Shown here: positions 18,464 to 27,542 of the stretch, in pieces
Position numbering within the stretch: position 1 is the first letter of the stretch
Layout: each line of letters opens with the position of its first letter
Assembly (NCBI GenBank): GCA_965367295.1
Contig: CBDUHN010000023.1
Span: 1 to 51,557 of the forward strand
DNA: 51,557 bases
DNA from: JAIVHA01 sp965367295
GTDB lineage: Bacteria; Pseudomonadota; Gammaproteobacteria; DSM-19610
Direction of reading: 5' to 3'
Translations under genes and position numbers: made by a program
Notes under the pieces: generated by a model
Databases searched by the model: none
What the model saw: the letters and a program-made list of their open reading frames with translations, nothing else
What the model was told of the DNA's origin: nothing

Positions 18464-19443
18464 TGCTGTCCTATATCCTGCGTCGCATCCTCTACGCCAT
18501 CCCGATTCTCATCGGGGTGAACCTGCTGACCTTTACGCTGTTTTTTGTGGTCAACACACCGGATGACATGGCACGCATGCATCTTGGCATGAAGCGGGTG
18601 ACACCCGAGGCTATTGAGAGCTGGAAGGCCGATCACGGTTATGACAAGCCGCTGCTTTTCAATGCGGCGGAGACAGGCGGCAAGGCATTTACCGATACTA
18701 TTTTCTACGACAAGTCCGTCAAGCTGTTCGTATTCGACTTCGGACCCTCGGACGAGGGCCGTGACATTGGTTACGATATTTCGCAGCGCATGTGGCCCAG
18801 TCTCGCCATTGCCCTGCCGGTGTTTGTAGTCGGCATCCTGCTGAACATTACCTTCGCCATGCTGATTGCCTTTTTCCGCGGCAGCTATCTTGATGTCTCG
18901 GGGGTGGTGTTGTGCGTTATCCTGATGTCCATCTCCGGGCTGTTCTATATCATCGGTGGCCAGTACCTGGTGGGCAAGATGCTGCACCTGGTGCCGATTT
19001 CCGGTTATGACGATAGTGGCTGGTCAGCGGTGAAATTCCTGGTGCTGCCGGCCCTGATCGGTATTGTCAGTGGTATCGGCTCCGGCACCCGCTGGTATCG
19101 CACCATCTTCCTGGAAGAGATCAACAAGGATTACGTGCGCACGGCCCGCGCCAAGGGGCTGGCCGAGCTACGGGTGTTGTTCCACCATGTGCTGAAGAAT
19201 GCCTTGATACCGATTCTTACCGGGGCGGTGGTGATCCTGCCGCTGCTGTTCATGGGCAGCCTGATCATGGAGTCCTTCTTTGCGATCCCCGGTCTGGGCA
19301 GTTACACCATTGATGCCATCCAGAGTCAGGATTTCGCCATTGTGCGCGCCATGGTGTTCCTCGGCTCGGTGTTGTACATCATCGGTCTGATTCTCACCGA
19401 TATCTCCTATACCCTGGTTGATCCGAGGATTCGCCTGTCATGA
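18463..19443 (+). CDS. yejB: peptide ABC transporter permease (YejB-like)
   Basis: Inner-membrane permease of 326 residues with the typical start MLSYILRRILYAIPILIGVNLLTF, six hydrophobic segments and the cytoplasmic EAA loop (DYVRTARAKGLAELRVLFHHVLKNALIPI, about 225-253) that docks the ATPase. The periplasmic segment after the first helix is long (about residues 35-110), as in YejB. It overlaps both neighbours by one to four bases, so the operon is translationally coupled. Confidence 0.92.
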   Translation: MLSYILRRILYAIPILIGVNLLTFTLFFVVNTPDDMARMHLGMKRVTPEAIESWKADHGYDKPLLFNAAETGGKAFTDTIFYDKSVKLFVFDFGPSDEGRDIGYDISQRMWPSLAIALPVFVVGILLNITFAMLIAFFRGSYLDVSGVVLCVILMSISGLFYIIGGQYLVGKMLHLVPISGYDDSGWSAVKFLVLPALIGIVSGIGSGTRWYRTIFLEEINKDYVRTARAKGLAELRVLFHHVLKNALIPILTGAVVILPLLFMGSLIMESFFAIPGLGSYTIDAIQSQDFAIVRAMVFLGSVLYIIGLILTDISYTLVDPRIRLS

Positions 19444-20849
19444 TCAAGCCCGTATTTCTCTGGACGGATGTGCTGATCTTCCTGCTGGTGGGCGTAGTGG
19501 TGCTGTTCTTCTGGTATGCGCGCAGCAAGCCGCACCTGCGCGGTCCCTGGCGCCGGGTGATCCGCAGCCGCATGGGCATGGCTTCCATGGTGGTCCTGCT
19601 GAGCTATGTGTTGCTGGGATTGCTGGATTCCATTCACTTTCGCCTGCCGCTGGCGCAAGAAGCCGTTGAAACCGAAGTGCATTACTCGGGGGATGTGCTG
19701 AGCCTGTTCGATCTGGCGGCCGGTCCGTTGCGCACCCAGGTGGAAAAAACCTATTCCGCCCCCTTTGCTACACGGCTTTACATGAAGGAAACCCTGGAGA
19801 TGCCGGATGGCACCCAGCAGCGTGTGTATCCACGCCTGAAATACGGTGGCGCCCATCTGGAAAACCCGGAGCAGGACCGTGCCGCCGATATCGGTGGTCG
19901 CGTGGCCGTGGCGGTGGTGCTGACGGCGTTGTCCGGTGTACTGGTATTGTGGGCGCTGGCCCTGCAGCGTAGCCGCAAACATGGCAGCCGCTTCTGCGAC
20001 AATGTGAAACAGATCGCCGGTGGCCGTACCGAGCTGCCCTGGCGTACTTTCTGGATCAGCTGCATGGTGTTGCTGCTGTGCCTGATGCTGATCCTGAAGC
20101 TGGGCGGCGTGTATCACATCCTCGGTACCGACAAGGTCGGGCAGGATGTCCTGTATCAGTCGCTGAAGAGTATCCGCACCGGTCTGGTGATCGGCACCCT
20201 GACCACACTGGTGATGCTGCCTTTTGCCATCCTGCTCGGTATCATGGCCGGCTATTTTCGTGGCTGGGTGGATGATGTGATCCAGTATCTCTATACCACC
20301 CTGAATTCCATTCCCGGTGTACTGCTCATCGCCGCGGCGATCCTGATCCTGCAGGTCTACATGGCCAATCACCCGGAACTGTTCGAAACCATGGCCGAAC
20401 GTGCCGACATGCGCCTGCTGTTCCTGTGTATCATTCTTGGTATCACCAGCTGGACGGGCCTGTGTCGTCTGTTGCGCGGTGAATCCTTCAAGTTGCGCGA
20501 GATGGACTATATCCAGGCCGCCACCGCCTTCGGTGTTTCCCATGGCACCATCATCACCCGCCACATCCTGCCCAATGTGATGCATATCGTACTGATTGCC
20601 GTGGTGCTGGACTTTTCCGGGCTGGTGCTGGCCGAGGCGGTGCTGTCCTACGTGGGCGTTGGCGTTGATCCGACCATGACCAGCTGGGGCAACATGATCA
20701 ACCGCGCGCGCCTGGAAATGGCCCGTGAACCCATGGTCTGGTGGTCGTTGCTGGCGGCCTTCCTGTTCATGTTCACCCTGGTGCTGGCGGCGAACCTGTT
20801 TTCCGATGCGGTGCGCGATGCCTTCGATCCGCGCTTGCGGGAGCGGTAG
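19440..20849 (+). CDS. yejE: peptide ABC transporter permease (YejE-like, long form)
   Basis: Second permease of the importer, 469 residues, longer than a standard DppC-type permease (about 300). The first half carries four extra hydrophobic segments (about 9-29, 44-62, 150-172, 198-216). The second half is the classical permease domain, starting at LGTDKVGQDVLYQSLKSIRTGL, with the EAA loop at DYIQAATAFGVSHGTIITRHILPNVMHIV. The start overlaps the yejB stop (ATGA). E. coli YejE also has an N-terminal extension, so this is likely a family trait rather than a fusion error. Confidence 0.9.
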   Translation: MIKPVFLWTDVLIFLLVGVVVLFFWYARSKPHLRGPWRRVIRSRMGMASMVVLLSYVLLGLLDSIHFRLPLAQEAVETEVHYSGDVLSLFDLAAGPLRTQVEKTYSAPFATRLYMKETLEMPDGTQQRVYPRLKYGGAHLENPEQDRAADIGGRVAVAVVLTALSGVLVLWALALQRSRKHGSRFCDNVKQIAGGRTELPWRTFWISCMVLLLCLMLILKLGGVYHILGTDKVGQDVLYQSLKSIRTGLVIGTLTTLVMLPFAILLGIMAGYFRGWVDDVIQYLYTTLNSIPGVLLIAAAILILQVYMANHPELFETMAERADMRLLFLCIILGITSWTGLCRLLRGESFKLREMDYIQAATAFGVSHGTIITRHILPNVMHIVLIAVVLDFSGLVLAEAVLSYVGVGVDPTMTSWGNMINRARLEMAREPMVWWSLLAAFLFMFTLVLAANLFSDAVRDAFDPRLRER

Positions 20850-20914
20850 CCCGTGTCGCTGGAGAATCACCAAAAACCCATGGTCACGAAACAATTTTCC
20901 TGCATGAGTGCCTT

Positions 20915-22930
20915 ATGACCCAGCCCTTGCTAACCGTAGCCGACCTGCAGACCCACCTGGGCAGTAACACCAATGCCGTTCGTGCCGTCGATGGTGTGAG
21001 TTTTCACATTCATCCGGGCGAGACCTTTGCGTTGCTGGGGGAGTCCGGGTGCGGGAAGTCCATGACGGCGCTGTCGATCCTGCGGCTGTTGCCACAACCG
21101 GCGGGCAGGATCATGGATGGCCAGGTGTTGCTGCAGGGGGAGGATATTCTCGCCCTGCCGGAAAGGGATATGCGGCGGGTGCGCGGCGGACGCATCGCGA
21201 TGATCTTTCAGGAGCCGATGACCTCGCTCAATCCCGTGCTCACGGTGGGACAGCAGATCGAGGAATCGCTGCGCCAGCACAAGGGTCTGAAGGGCGAACG
21301 GGCTCGGCAACGGGTACTGGAACTGCTCGATGCGGTGGGTATTCCTGATACCCGGCAGCGCTACGGGGAATACCCCCATCAGCTCTCCGGGGGTATGAAA
21401 CAGAGGATCATGATCGCCATCGCCTTGGCCGGTGAGCCGGAACTGCTGATCGCGGACGAGCCCACCACGGCGCTGGATGTGACCATTCAGGCACAGGTGC
21501 TGGAATTACTCGGCAAACTGCAGCAGGACACGGGCATGGCCATGCTGCTGATCACCCATGACCTGGGGGTGGTGTCCGGTATGGCGGACCGGGTGGCGGT
21601 GATGTACGCCGGTCAGATTGTGGAAGAAGCGGACCGCGATACCTTTTTCTCCAATCCGCAGCATCCCTATAGCCGCAAGTTGTTTGATTCACTGCCGGAC
21701 ATGAGCAAGCGTGATCAGCCGCTGACACAGATTCCTGGCACGGTGCCGACCCTCAACCAGGTGTTCACCTCCTGTCGTTTTGCGCCGCGTTGCAGCTTTG
21801 CCTGGGAGCCGTGCCGGGAGCAGGTGCCGGTCTGGATCGCATGTGACGAACGTCAGGGAGTGCGTTGTCATCTGGTCGATCCTGCGGTGGCGAAATCCAG
21901 CATGACAGCGGAAACGATGCCGTCCACGGCGGTCGTTGCGACCAGCGCGCCCGCCGGAACCGGAAAGGAGTTGTTACGGGTTGATGGTCTGAAAGTGCAC
22001 TTTCCCATCCACAAAGGGGTGTTCAAGCGTGTGGTCGGACATGTGCATGCCGTCGATGGTGTGGCGATGGAGATCCCTTCCGGCGAGACGCTGGCACTGG
22101 TGGGGGAATCCGGTTGTGGCAAGACTACGGTGGGGAAATCCATTCTGCAGTTGATTCGCCCCACGGCGGGCAAGGTGCAGTTCAACGGGGTGGAACTGAC
22201 GCAGCTGAAGGGGCATGCGCTGCGTCGTCAGCGTACCGATTTCCAGATCATCTTCCAGGACCCGTTCTCGTCCATGAATCCGCGCATGATGGTGGGTGAT
22301 ATTATCGAGGAAGGCATGCTGGCGCAGGGCATCGGCGGTAATCGCGAACAGCGCCGTGCCCGCGTCGAGGAACTGTTGCAGCAGGTAGGGCTGCAGCCGG
22401 AACACCGTGACCGCTATCCCCACGAGTTTTCCGGTGGTCAGCGCCAGCGCATCTGTATCGCCCGTGCCCTGGCGGTAAGTCCGCAATTGATTGTCTGTGA
22501 CGAGCCCACCAGCGCGCTGGATGTATCGGTGCAGGCGCAGATCCTCAACCTGCTCAAGAAGCTGCAGCAGGAACTGGGGCTGTCCTACCTGTTCATCACC
22601 CATAACCTGTCGGTGGTGGCCTACCTTGCCGACCGGGTGGCCGTGATGTACCTCGGTCGTATCGTGGAAGAGGGCACGGTGGAAGAGGTGCTGGAGCATC
22701 CGAGTCACCCCTATACCCGGGCGTTGCTTTCGGCAGTGCCACAGATCGAAGCGGCTACCCGGCGCGAAGTGATTCGCCTTGAGGGGGATATGCCCTCCCC
22801 GGTGAATCCGCCACAGGGCTGTCATTTTCATCCCCGCTGTCCACAGGCGATGGCGCGTTGTCGCGAGGTCTATCCGGAGGTGACGGCGCAGTCGGATACC
22901 CATCGGGTGCGGTGTTATCTGTATTCCTAG
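20915..22930 (+). CDS. yejF: peptide ABC transporter, fused dual ATPase (YejF-like)
   Basis: One polypeptide with two nucleotide-binding domains, 671 residues. Domain 1 has Walker A GESGCGKS (about 42), signature LSGGMKQR and Walker B LLIADEPTTALD. Domain 2 has GESGCGKT (about 398), FSGGQRQR and LIVCDEPTSALD. Both halves end with the oligopeptide-type C-terminal cysteine motif (CRFAPRCSFAWEPC and CHFHPRCPQAMARC). Start set at ATG 20915 (MTQPLLTVADL); the open frame runs further left inside yejE but without homologous sequence. It completes a four-gene importer. Confidence 0.94.
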   Translation: MTQPLLTVADLQTHLGSNTNAVRAVDGVSFHIHPGETFALLGESGCGKSMTALSILRLLPQPAGRIMDGQVLLQGEDILALPERDMRRVRGGRIAMIFQEPMTSLNPVLTVGQQIEESLRQHKGLKGERARQRVLELLDAVGIPDTRQRYGEYPHQLSGGMKQRIMIAIALAGEPELLIADEPTTALDVTIQAQVLELLGKLQQDTGMAMLLITHDLGVVSGMADRVAVMYAGQIVEEADRDTFFSNPQHPYSRKLFDSLPDMSKRDQPLTQIPGTVPTLNQVFTSCRFAPRCSFAWEPCREQVPVWIACDERQGVRCHLVDPAVAKSSMTAETMPSTAVVATSAPAGTGKELLRVDGLKVHFPIHKGVFKRVVGHVHAVDGVAMEIPSGETLALVGESGCGKTTVGKSILQLIRPTAGKVQFNGVELTQLKGHALRRQRTDFQIIFQDPFSSMNPRMMVGDIIEEGMLAQGIGGNREQRRARVEELLQQVGLQPEHRDRYPHEFSGGQRQRICIARALAVSPQLIVCDEPTSALDVSVQAQILNLLKKLQQELGLSYLFITHNLSVVAYLADRVAVMYLGRIVEEGTVEEVLEHPSHPYTRALLSAVPQIEAATRREVIRLEGDMPSPVNPPQGCHFHPRCPQAMARCREVYPEVTAQSDTHRVRCYLYS

Positions 22931-23088
22931 GGGCTGTTTGCCCCATCCGCAGCGGTTAGCGCTTGCTCCACATTTTCCTCAGCCCCAAAATGGAATTTCG
23001 ATTGCCTGGAAATGCTAGACTCCGGGCTTTTGCGGCTCCCTGTCCTGGAGCCTGCCTGCCCGTGATCAAGATAACAACGAGGATCCCT

Positions 23089-24273
23089 ATGAGTAGCCAA
23101 TCCTTCCATCCCCCCGTCCGTACCCTGATGGGGCCCGGCCCCTCCGATGTGAATCCGCGCATCCTGGAAGCCATGGCACGCCCGACCATTGGGCATCTGG
23201 ACCCGGTATTCGTGGCCATGATGGAGGATATGAAGGGGCTGCTGCGGTATGCCTTCCAGACCGATAATGCCCTCACCATGCCCGTCTCGGCACCGGGGTC
23301 AGCGGGTATGGAGATGTGTTTTGTGAACCTGCTGGAACCGGGCGACAAGGCGATCGTATGCCAGAACGGGGTGTTCGGTGGCCGCATGAAGGAAAACGTC
23401 GAGCGCTGCGGTGCCACCGCCATCATGGTGGAAGATGCCTGGGGGGATGCCGTGGACCCGAACAAGGTGGAAGCTGCGCTGAAAGCCAATCCCGATGCCA
23501 AGCTGCTGGCCTTTGTTCATGCCGAGACCTCTACGGGGGCCCTGTCCGATGCGAAAACCCTGGCCAGACTGGCCCATGATCATGACTGCCTGGTGATCGC
23601 CGATACCGTGACTTCGCTGGGTGGTGCGGAACTGCGCGTGGATGACTGGGATCTGGATGCGGTCTATTCCGGCTCACAGAAATGTCTGTCCTGCACCCCC
23701 GGCCTGTCACCCGTGACCTTCAGCAACCGCGCCCTTGAGGTGATCAAGAACCGCAAGACCAAGGTGCAGAGCTGGTTCCTGGATCTCACGCTGGTGCTGG
23801 GGTACTGGGGTGGGGAGGGCAAGCGTACCTATCATCACACTGCACCCATCAATGCCCTGTACGGATTGCATGAGGCATTGGTGATCCTGCAGGAAGAAGG
23901 TCTTGAAAATGCCTGGTCCCGGCACATGAAAAACCACCTGGCACTGAAGGCCGGTTTCGAGGCCATGGGACTGTCCTTCATCGTCAAAGAGGGGGAACGC
24001 CTGCCGCAGCTCAACTCTGTCACCATTCCCGATGGTGTGGATGATGCGCTGGTGCGCGGCCGCCTGCTCAATGAATACAGTCTGGAGATCGGTGCCGGTC
24101 TCGGTGCTCTGGCTGGCAAGGTATGGCGCGTCGGCCTGATGGGGTTTGCCAGCAATCAGAAGAACGTATTGTTCTGCCTGGGCGCCATGGATGCGGTGCT
24201 TGGCGACATGGGTGCGAAGATTCAGCGCGGCGTTGCCGTCGAGGCGGCCAGCAAGCTGTACGCAGCGGACTGA
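23089..24273 (+). CDS. class V aminotransferase (alanine/serine-glyoxylate type)
   Basis: PLP enzyme of 394 residues that probably transfers an amino group from alanine or serine to glyoxylate. The start MSSQSFHPPVRTLMGPGPSDVNPR is typical of the alanine-glyoxylate family. The PLP lysine is Lys198 in YSGSQKCLSCTPG, preceded by the DTVTSLGG segment that contacts the cofactor. GAGGA sits five bases before ATG 23089; the frame is open further left but holds nothing recognisable. It stands alone after the transporter operon. The exact amino donor cannot be told by eye. Confidence 0.9.
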   Translation: MSSQSFHPPVRTLMGPGPSDVNPRILEAMARPTIGHLDPVFVAMMEDMKGLLRYAFQTDNALTMPVSAPGSAGMEMCFVNLLEPGDKAIVCQNGVFGGRMKENVERCGATAIMVEDAWGDAVDPNKVEAALKANPDAKLLAFVHAETSTGALSDAKTLARLAHDHDCLVIADTVTSLGGAELRVDDWDLDAVYSGSQKCLSCTPGLSPVTFSNRALEVIKNRKTKVQSWFLDLTLVLGYWGGEGKRTYHHTAPINALYGLHEALVILQEEGLENAWSRHMKNHLALKAGFEAMGLSFIVKEGERLPQLNSVTIPDGVDDALVRGRLLNEYSLEIGAGLGALAGKVWRVGLMGFASNQKNVLFCLGAMDAVLGDMGAKIQRGVAVEAASKLYAAD

Positions 24274-24302
24274 TACCCGCTATCCCGCGGGCTGATCCAG
24301 AA

Positions 24303-24352
24303 CCGGCCTGTCTACGGGCAGGCCGGAAACATTCCGGGTCTTCTTTGACCCG
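24303..24352 (+). repeat. two consecutive hairpins after the aminotransferase
   Basis: CCGGCCTG (24303-24310) pairs with CAGGCCGG (24319-24326), and CGGGTC (24335-24340) pairs with GACCCG (24347-24352) around TTCTTT. No T tract follows either. They may protect the 3' end of the mRNA or act as weak terminators. Confidence 0.35.
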
Positions 24353-24479
24353 CAATCCAAAACAGCGGCATCGGTAGCGTGCCGCGCCCTCTTGTTATAT
24401 ATCCACATCCTGGTCTTTGGCTGCTGTGGTAGGATCAATCAGCAGATTGTCCTGCTTTCAGGGAATAGGAGAACAATGT

Positions 24480-25151
24480 ATGCCAGGGATGCGTACAGGG
24501 GAAATGGTCGCTATGGTCACCCCGAGTGGTCAGCCGTTTCAGGCCTATATCGCCGGTGATGAACAGGCCGGGCGTGGCGTACTGCTGTTTCATGAGTGGT
24601 GGGGACTCAAGGATCATAACCGCGACTGGGCCGATGATCTGGCCCGCAAGGGCTACCGTTGCCTGGTGCTGGATCTGTACGACGGACGGCTTACCGACAG
24701 TGCCGAGGAAGCCAGTCGCTGGATGCAGGCGCTGCAGCAGGATCTGGCGGACGACAAAATTCGCATGGCACTACGCCTGTTACACCGTACCGGGCGAAAG
24801 CTCGGTACCCTGGGTTATTCCATGGGCGGCAAGCAGGCCTTGCGTACTGCCCTTATCGCTCCGGATCAGGTGCAGGCTGTGGTGGTGGGATACTGTCGCC
24901 TGGAATGCGACGCGCAACAACTGGCGCCCTTGCACGCCCCCGTGCTTGCGATCTATGCCGAACAGGAACAGGCCTGGCCGCAGAAACAGCAGGCCTTTGA
25001 AGCGGCTATGGCCAGTGCCGGAAAACATGTCGAGTCCTTGAGTTTTGCCGCCGGGCACGGTTTCACCAACCCCAGCAGCGAACGTTATCAGGGCGATGCA
25101 GCGCAGCAATCCTGGCGCGCCATGCTGGCGTTTTATGATCGCTATCTTTGA
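24480..25151 (+). CDS. dienelactone hydrolase family protein (Ser variant)
   Basis: Alpha/beta hydrolase of 223 residues. It has the family's FHEWWGL loop (Glu39, equivalent to Glu36 of ClcD), a nucleophile elbow GYSMGGKQA with Ser114 where the classical enzyme has Cys, a probable acid at Glu161 or Glu163 (YAEQEQAW) and His193 in AAGHGFTNP. TAGGAGA lies seven bases before ATG 24480. The substrate is unknown; members act on various esters and lactones. It is monocistronic as far as can be seen. Confidence 0.85.
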   Translation: MPGMRTGEMVAMVTPSGQPFQAYIAGDEQAGRGVLLFHEWWGLKDHNRDWADDLARKGYRCLVLDLYDGRLTDSAEEASRWMQALQQDLADDKIRMALRLLHRTGRKLGTLGYSMGGKQALRTALIAPDQVQAVVVGYCRLECDAQQLAPLHAPVLAIYAEQEQAWPQKQQAFEAAMASAGKHVESLSFAAGHGFTNPSSERYQGDAAQQSWRAMLAFYDRYL

Positions 25152-25196
25152 TTCCGGCAGGATGTTTTTGCGAATTCCATTCACCTTGGTCCGGGA

Positions 25197-25521
25197 TGTC
25201 AGCGTTTGCCCCTCTGCCAGTTTGTCTGGGAATCCCGGAAGATCTCCGCCTGCTGCAAACCCTGATCCGGCGCAGTTGCAATAGCCGCGAGGCAGTGCTG
25301 GATGGTGATCGCTGCCTGTGGGTGAAAGCCGTCCGTTACCCGGGGTGATTGTGGCTGCGGGACAGCAGATACCCGGTACGCTCTATTGCAGGCTGAATAC
25401 ACGTGATCCCAGGCAGGCCGATTGTTATGAGGGTGGCCTGTACCGGCGACGGTCGCTGGCGGTGGTGGAACTGTATGTCGTGCCGTTGCATGGATTTCAG
25501 CAATTGCCGAGGCAAACCTGA
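25197..25521 (+). pseudogene. frameshifted AIG2/gamma-glutamylcyclotransferase-like remnant
   Basis: Two short frames together read like one AIG2-type protein. Frame A (ATG 25197) gives PEDLRLLQTLIRR ... AVLDGDRCLWVKAVRYPG and stops at about 25346. Frame B continues with PGVIVAAGQQIPGTLY ... ADCYEGGLYRRRSLAVVELYV and stops at 25521. The join falls at a GGGG run at about 25343-25346, where one extra G would restore a single frame. The YEG-LYRR motif is typical of the C-terminal half of this family. The family's N-terminal YG-S-L motif is not clear, so the 5' end may also be damaged. It could be a sequencing error in a homopolymer. Confidence 0.5.
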
Positions 25522-25657
25522 CAGTGGGGGGACGTAAAAAGCCGGTGACAGGTGAACGAGCGCAGCAGGCGATGGTATCTTCCCGATGCAGTCTCGGCTT
25601 AACAATGTCGTTTGAATTCTGTATTGTGTGTAAGGTTATTGGCGGGATGTGGTTACT

Positions 25658-26392
25658 GTGAAACGACAGCTGTTGGTTTTCTGGGGTTCGCTCTGGAGCA
25701 GTACTCGTGATCTCGCACCCATCTTCATCGTTATTGCCTTTTTCCAGCTGCTGGTGCTGCGTCAGCCTATCCCCAATCTGTTTGATATTCTCACCGGCTC
25801 GATGCTGGTGGTGCTGGGTCTGACGCTGTTTATACAGGGGTTGGAACTGGGCCTTTTCCCCATCGGCGAATCCATGGCCTATGCCTTTGCTCGCAAGGGC
25901 AGCCTGTTCTGGCTGTTGCTGTTCGCCTTTGCGCTGGGTTTCGGAACCACGGTGGCAGAACCGGCCCTGATTGCCGTGGCTGCCGAGGCCGCCACGGTGG
26001 CGGCGGACGGCGGCATGATCGTCAACACGGAGGTCGCGCGCCAATCCTATGCCTTCGGGTTGCGCATCACGGTGGCGGTTTCGGTGGGCATCGCCATCCT
26101 GGTGGGGGTGCTGCGTATCATTCGTGGCTGGCCGGTGCACTACCTGATCATGAGCGGTTATGCCGGTGTGGTGATCATGACCGGTTTTGCACCCAAGGAG
26201 ATTATTGGCATCGCCTACGACTCCGGCGGAGTGACCACCTCGACCATTACGGTACCACTGGTTACCGCCCTGGGTGTGGGGCTGGCCATGGCGATCAAGG
26301 GCCGGAATCCCATGATCGATGGTTTTGGACTGATTGCCTTTGCCTCGCTGACGCCCATGATCTTCGTCATGGCCTATGGGATGCTGATATGA
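25658..26392 (+). CDS. DUF1538 membrane protein, first copy
   Basis: A 244-residue integral membrane protein of unknown function with six or seven hydrophobic segments. Family hallmarks are GFGTTVAEPALIAVA, AYDSGGVTTSTITVPLVTALGVGLA and DGFGLIAFASLTPMIFVMAYG. These conserved Glu/Asp/Ser/Thr residues within the membrane look like a substrate path, so transport is a reasonable inference. GTG 25658 is chosen because GGCGGGAT lies ten bases upstream; GTG 25649 is possible. The next gene is a paralogue starting ten bases after the stop. Confidence 0.82.
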   Translation: MKRQLLVFWGSLWSSTRDLAPIFIVIAFFQLLVLRQPIPNLFDILTGSMLVVLGLTLFIQGLELGLFPIGESMAYAFARKGSLFWLLLFAFALGFGTTVAEPALIAVAAEAATVAADGGMIVNTEVARQSYAFGLRITVAVSVGIAILVGVLRIIRGWPVHYLIMSGYAGVVIMTGFAPKEIIGIAYDSGGVTTSTITVPLVTALGVGLAMAIKGRNPMIDGFGLIAFASLTPMIFVMAYGMLI

Positions 26393-26401
26393 GGCATGGG
26401 C

Positions 26402-27178
26402 ATGATTGACATCTTCCTGCAGACCCTGCGCGATGTGTTGCCCATTGCAGTGGTCCTGTTTGGTTTCCAGTTCCTGGTGCTACGTCGCAAGGTGCCGAAT
26501 CTGGGTCGGGTGCTGGTGGGATTCGTGTATGTAATGGTGGGTATGGCGCTGTTTCTGGAAGGGCTGGAGCAGGCGCTGTTTCCACTTGGTAAACTCATGG
26601 CCCAGCAACTGACCGATCCGGCATTTCTGTTCGGTGACAATATCGATGGCCTGCGGGCAGTGCACTGGCAGGATTATTTCTGGGTCTACGCCTTTGCTTT
26701 CTGCATCGGTTTTGCCACCACTGTAGCGGAACCCTCGCTGATTGCCGTGGCCATCAAGGCGCAGGAAGTATCTGGCGGTGCCATCACGGTATGGGGGCTG
26801 CGCGTGGCGGTGGCCATCGGGGTAGCCATTGGTATCGCCCTGGGTACCTTCCGCATCATCACCGGCACCCCGCTGGAATACTATATTATTGCCGGCTATG
26901 TCCTGGTCATCATTCAGACTGCATTTGCACCGCGCATCATAGTGCCACTGGCCTATGATTCCGGTGGCGTCACCACATCGACGGTGACCGTACCGCTGGT
27001 GGCCGCACTGGGACTGGGGCTGGCCAGCACGGTTCCGGGGCGCAGTCCCATGCTGGATGGTTTTGGACTGATCGCCTTTGCCAGCCTGTTTCCCATCATC
27101 AGCGTGATGGCCTATGCGCAACTCAGTGCATGGCGTACCCGTCGTATCGACCATCACAGAGAAGACAACATACCTTGA
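26402..27178 (+). CDS. DUF1538 membrane protein, second copy
   Basis: A 258-residue paralogue of the preceding gene with the same order of motifs: GFATTVAEPSLIAVA, AYDSGGVTTSTVTVPLVAALGLGLA and DGFGLIAFASLFPIISVMAYA. The pair probably forms a two-subunit membrane complex. GAGG at 26391-26394 fits ATG 26402 better than ATG 26396. It is followed after 13 bases by the PII-like gene, so all belong to one operon. Function of the family is unknown to me. Confidence 0.83.
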   Translation: MIDIFLQTLRDVLPIAVVLFGFQFLVLRRKVPNLGRVLVGFVYVMVGMALFLEGLEQALFPLGKLMAQQLTDPAFLFGDNIDGLRAVHWQDYFWVYAFAFCIGFATTVAEPSLIAVAIKAQEVSGGAITVWGLRVAVAIGVAIGIALGTFRIITGTPLEYYIIAGYVLVIIQTAFAPRIIVPLAYDSGGVTTSTVTVPLVAALGLGLASTVPGRSPMLDGFGLIAFASLFPIISVMAYAQLSAWRTRRIDHHREDNIP

Positions 27179-27191
27179 AGAGGATGCCCAT

Positions 27192-27542
27192 ATGCATTTC
27201 AAACTGATCATCGGGCTGGTGGAGGATGACAAGACGGACGCAGTGCTGAAGGCCGCCCGTGAGGAGGGGGCTACGGGGTGCACAGTGATCAACCATGCCC
27301 GCGGGGAGGGGCTGGAACAGACCAAGACCTTCTTCGGCCTGAGCCTGGAAACCCAGCGTGATGTGCTGCTGTTCCTGGTGGAGGAACACATGAGTCGCAA
27401 TATTCTTGAAACCATCGCCAAGGTAGGCGAATTTGACGCCAAGCCCGGCACCGGTATCGCCTTTCAGATCGATGTCGAAGATGCCGTTGGGGTTGGGCAG
27501 CAGATTCGGAAACTGACACCGGTAGTGGAGGATAAATTATGA
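27192..27542 (+). CDS. PII-like signalling protein
   Basis: A 116-residue protein with the ferredoxin-like PII layout (LIIGLVEDDKTDAVLKAAREEGATGCTV at the start, GKVGEFD-KPGTGIAF-like end: KPGTGIAFQIDVEDAVGV). The uridylylation Tyr of the classical T-loop is absent and the loop region reads GLEQTKTFFGLSLETQRD, so this is a PII-like protein rather than GlnB/GlnK. Such proteins usually regulate the membrane transporter encoded beside them by nucleotide binding. AAGAGGA precedes the ATG; the stop overlaps the CBS gene (ATGA). Confidence 0.85.
   Translation: MHFKLIIGLVEDDKTDAVLKAAREEGATGCTVINHARGEGLEQTKTFFGLSLETQRDVLLFLVEEHMSRNILETIAKVGEFDAKPGTGIAFQIDVEDAVGVGQQIRKLTPVVEDKL

Noticed and set aside
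19407..20894. 495-codon open frame on the minus strand opposite the YejE-like permease
   Set aside because: His/Gln-rich translation typical of the reverse of a membrane protein gene; no recognisable domain.
25199..26140. 313-codon minus-strand frame spanning the region before the first DUF1538 gene
   Set aside because: It covers both a clear DUF1538 coding region and the frameshifted remnant in antisense. The sequence is His/Gln/Arg-rich with no domain.
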